From NCBI RefSeq assembly GCF_030825785.1, contig NZ_JAPJPG010000062.1:1-6901 (forward strand): a DNA stretch of 6,901 nt. Reading direction: 5' to 3'. Positions 5,305 through 6,901 of the stretch are shown in pieces. The notes below the pieces were generated by a model, which saw only the letters and a list, made by a program, of their open reading frames with translations, was not told where the DNA came from and did no database searches. The position numbers were made by a program, and so were the translations under genes. Numbering within the stretch: position 1 is the first letter of the stretch; every line of letters begins with the position of its first letter. Source of the DNA: Anaerococcus sp. (lineage in GTDB: Bacteria > Bacillota > Clostridia > Tissierellales > Peptoniphilaceae).

Positions 5305-6901
5305 TGCAAGAAAAAAGCTTAAAGGTTTTAGAATATGAAAAGATTCTAGAAAGACTTGCTGGATGTGCAAGGTCAAATCTTGTAAAGGATCAGATCCTCA
5401 AGCTAAGACCTTTTGATGATATAAATTATATAAGAGAAGAGCTTTACGAGACTGCTGCTATGGTCGATGTGATTAGGAAAAATGGAAACATAGACCTCTT
5501 CGGTCTCTTCGATCTTACAGAAATTGTAGCCTATATTAGGAAAAATGGCATACTCGATCCAGGAGAGCTCTTAAAAGTCCTTGACCTACTAAGGGTGAGT
5601 GAATATCTAAAAGATTATGGGAAAAATATCGAAGATAGGAAGATTTCTGATATTTTTTCTAGAATCTCAATCAATGATTTTCTCAAAAACGAAATCGATA
5701 GGTCTATAATTAATGAGGAGGAAATAGCAGATTCTGCCTCATCTACCCTTAGAAATATTAGACGTCAAAAGCAAAGGAAGGAAGCAGATATAAGGATTAA
5801 GCTAAATTCATATATCACAAATTCTAAATACGATGACGCCCTACAAGATAAGGTAGTATCGGTAAGGGATGGTAGATATGTAGTTCCTGTAAAGACTAAT
5901 AAGCGTGCCTTGATAGGTGGAATTGTCCACGACAAGTCATCTTCTGGAAACACTCTTTTTATAGAACCAGGGGCCATAGTAGAGCTTAACAATCAGCTGA
6001 GAGACCTAGAGATTAAGGAAGAAGATGAAATCAGGAGAATCCTCGATAGACTTTCTAGACTTGCCCAAGGCTTCGATGTAGAGCTACTAGAAAATCAGAA
6101 GTTGATAGCAAGGATTGATTTCCTACAAGCAAAGTCTAGATTTGCCATAGAAAATGAGTATAGCCTTCCTATAATTACAGATGAAAAGAAAGTCGACTTA
6201 AAATCAGCAAGACACCCACTCCTTCCTGGTAGGGTTGTGCCAATCGATGTAAGAATCGGGGGAGACTATACTACTTTAATAATCACAGGGCCAAATACTG
6301 GAGGTAAGACTGTAAGTCTAAAGACTGTAGGGCTAATAAGTGCAATGGCTCAGACAGCCCTTTTCATACCAGCCTACGAGGGAAGTAAGCTTTGTGTCTT
6401 CGATGATATTTTCCTAGACATAGGAGATACCCAGTCTATAGAGATGAGTCTGTCGACTTTTTCTGCATCCCTAACCAACATCGTCGATATATTAAAAAAC
6501 TCTACAGAAAACTCCTTGGTCCTTTTAGATGAGATTGGTTCAGGAACAGATCCGGTAGAAGGGGCTGCCCTTGCTATTTCTATCCTTAATTCCTTGACCC
6601 AAAAGAAAGTTATGACCTTCTCTACTACCCATTACAGCGAGTTAAAATACTATGCTGTAGAGACTTCTGGTGTTATGAATGCATCTGTAGAATTTGATGT
6701 AGATACACTTTCTCCAACCTATAAGCTTGAAATAGGGACTCCAGGTAAGTCCAACGCCTTCGAGATTTCCAAAAGACTGGGTCTTCCTTACGAGATTTTA
6801 AACAATGCCAAAAATCTTATAGGAGATGATACCAAAAATATCAACAAAATCCTTGCAGAAATCGAAGAAGATAAGAAGGAAATTGAAGATAAGAATAAGG
6901 A
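5304..6901 (+). CDS. mutS2: MutS2 (RqcU-type) ATPase, N-terminal 532 residues (partial, runs off window)
   Basis: MutS2 is a MutS-like ABC ATPase without the mismatch-binding domain. It has been linked to suppression of recombination and, in B. subtilis, to recognising and splitting collided ribosomes. The start ATG shares its A with the U32 stop (TAATG) and follows GAGGTG by 7 bases. Residues 1-270 are the helical lever/core region, with LEYEKILERLAG at the start and the MutS2-typical VVSVRDGRYVVPVK (184-197), GGIVHDKSSSGNTLFIEP (205-222) and VELNNQLRDLE (226-236). Then comes the ATPase: Walker A GPNTGGKT (329-336), the Q-loop/signature region IGDTQSIEMSLSTFS (373-387), Walker B with LVLLDE (405-410) followed by IGSGTDPVEGAAL, and the H-loop THYSELK (442-448, His443). 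TPGKSNAFEISKRLGL (479-494) is also diagnostic. The last visible residues start a Lys/Glu-rich coiled coil. The KOW-like and Smr nuclease-like parts, normal in a roughly 780-residue protein, lie beyond the window. No frame break is seen. Confidence 0.96.
   Translation, partial: MQEKSLKVLEYEKILERLAGCARSNLVKDQILKLRPFDDINYIREELYETAAMVDVIRKNGNIDLFGLFDLTEIVAYIRKNGILDPGELLKVLDLLRVSEYLKDYGKNIEDRKISDIFSRISINDFLKNEIDRSIINEEEIADSASSTLRNIRRQKQRKEADIRIKLNSYITNSKYDDALQDKVVSVRDGRYVVPVKTNKRALIGGIVHDKSSSGNTLFIEPGAIVELNNQLRDLEIKEEDEIRRILDRLSRLAQGFDVELLENQKLIARIDFLQAKSRFAIENEYSLPIITDEKKVDLKSARHPLLPGRVVPIDVRIGGDYTTLIITGPNTGGKTVSLKTVGLISAMAQTALFIPAYEGSKLCVFDDIFLDIGDTQSIEMSLSTFSASLTNIVDILKNSTENSLVLLDEIGSGTDPVEGAALAISILNSLTQKKVMTFSTTHYSELKYYAVETSGVMNASVEFDVDTLSPTYKLEIGTPGKSNAFEISKRLGLPYEILNNAKNLIGDDTKNINKILAEIEEDKKEIEDKNK

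Larger units (their letters stand above)
1..6901 (+). other. Probable single operon pheS-pheT-zapA-U32-mutS2
   Basis: All five genes are on the same strand. The gaps are 8 and 9 bases, followed by two one-base overlaps (TGATG at 3092-3096, TAATG at 5302-5306). Each of the first three junctions places the downstream ribosome-binding site on or just before the preceding stop codon. No terminator-like hairpin with a U-run lies between genes. The promoter and any T-box or attenuator for phenylalanine would lie upstream of pheS, outside the window. Confidence 0.85.

Noticed and set aside
5765..5992. 75-codon minus-strand open frame opposite mutS2
   Set aside because: The plus strand encodes highly conserved MutS2 motifs throughout; nothing supports an antisense gene.
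6860..6901. Repeated GAAGATAAGAA-like units at the window end
   Set aside because: These encode the Lys/Glu/Asp-rich coiled coil that follows the MutS2 ATPase domain; this is low-complexity coding sequence, not a DNA repeat array.
1..6901. Search for a novel defence, mobile or RNA system
   Set aside because: Coding sequence with recognised housekeeping families fills nearly every base, gaps are at most 9 bases, and no tRNA, CRISPR, transposase, riboswitch or terminator pattern was seen.

Overview
This is a compact, all-forward stretch of bacterial chromosome. It reads as one multigene transcription unit: end of pheS, then pheT, zapA, a U32-family protein with a DUF3656 domain, and the start of mutS2. 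The DNA is AT-rich. Arginine is written almost entirely with AGA/AGG, and ATA, CTA and CTT are common. The gene order and the protein sequences point to a low-GC anaerobic Firmicute. The style resembles the Anaerococcus/Peptoniphilus/Finegoldia group (Tissierellia), but that placement is from recall of sequence style and was not tested.

Layout: 1-197 is the C-terminal end of phenylalanyl-tRNA synthetase alpha (pheS), with class II motif 3. 206-2593 is the complete beta subunit (pheT). 2603-3094 is a ZapA-type cell-division protein with a TTG start and a long coiled-coil tail. 3094-5304 is a 736-residue U32 'peptidase' of the RlhA-like (DUF3656) architecture, carrying two separate cysteine clusters. 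5304-6901 is the first 532 codons of mutS2, cut off by the window end before the Smr domain. The largest gap between genes is 9 bases, the last two junctions overlap by one base (TGATG and TAATG), and there is no room for terminators. No RNA gene, mobile element, CRISPR array or long non-coding stretch is present.

How the genes fit together: PheS and PheT form the alpha2-beta2 enzyme that charges tRNA-Phe. The U32/DUF3656 family is known for oxygen-independent hydroxylation of RNA bases (E. coli RlhA on 23S rRNA; the relative TrhP on tRNA). MutS2 was first treated as a recombination suppressor and has since been reported as a factor acting on collided ribosomes in Bacillus subtilis. Three of the four functions therefore touch translation, and ZapA links the unit to FtsZ-ring assembly. 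From memory this gene order is common in Clostridia-like genomes, so the window looks like an ordinary conserved housekeeping region rather than a new system. The points most worth a second look are the C-terminal cysteine cluster of the U32 protein, the coiled-coil extension of ZapA, a perfect 18-bp palindrome inside the U32 gene, and a high density of CTAG tetranucleotides.
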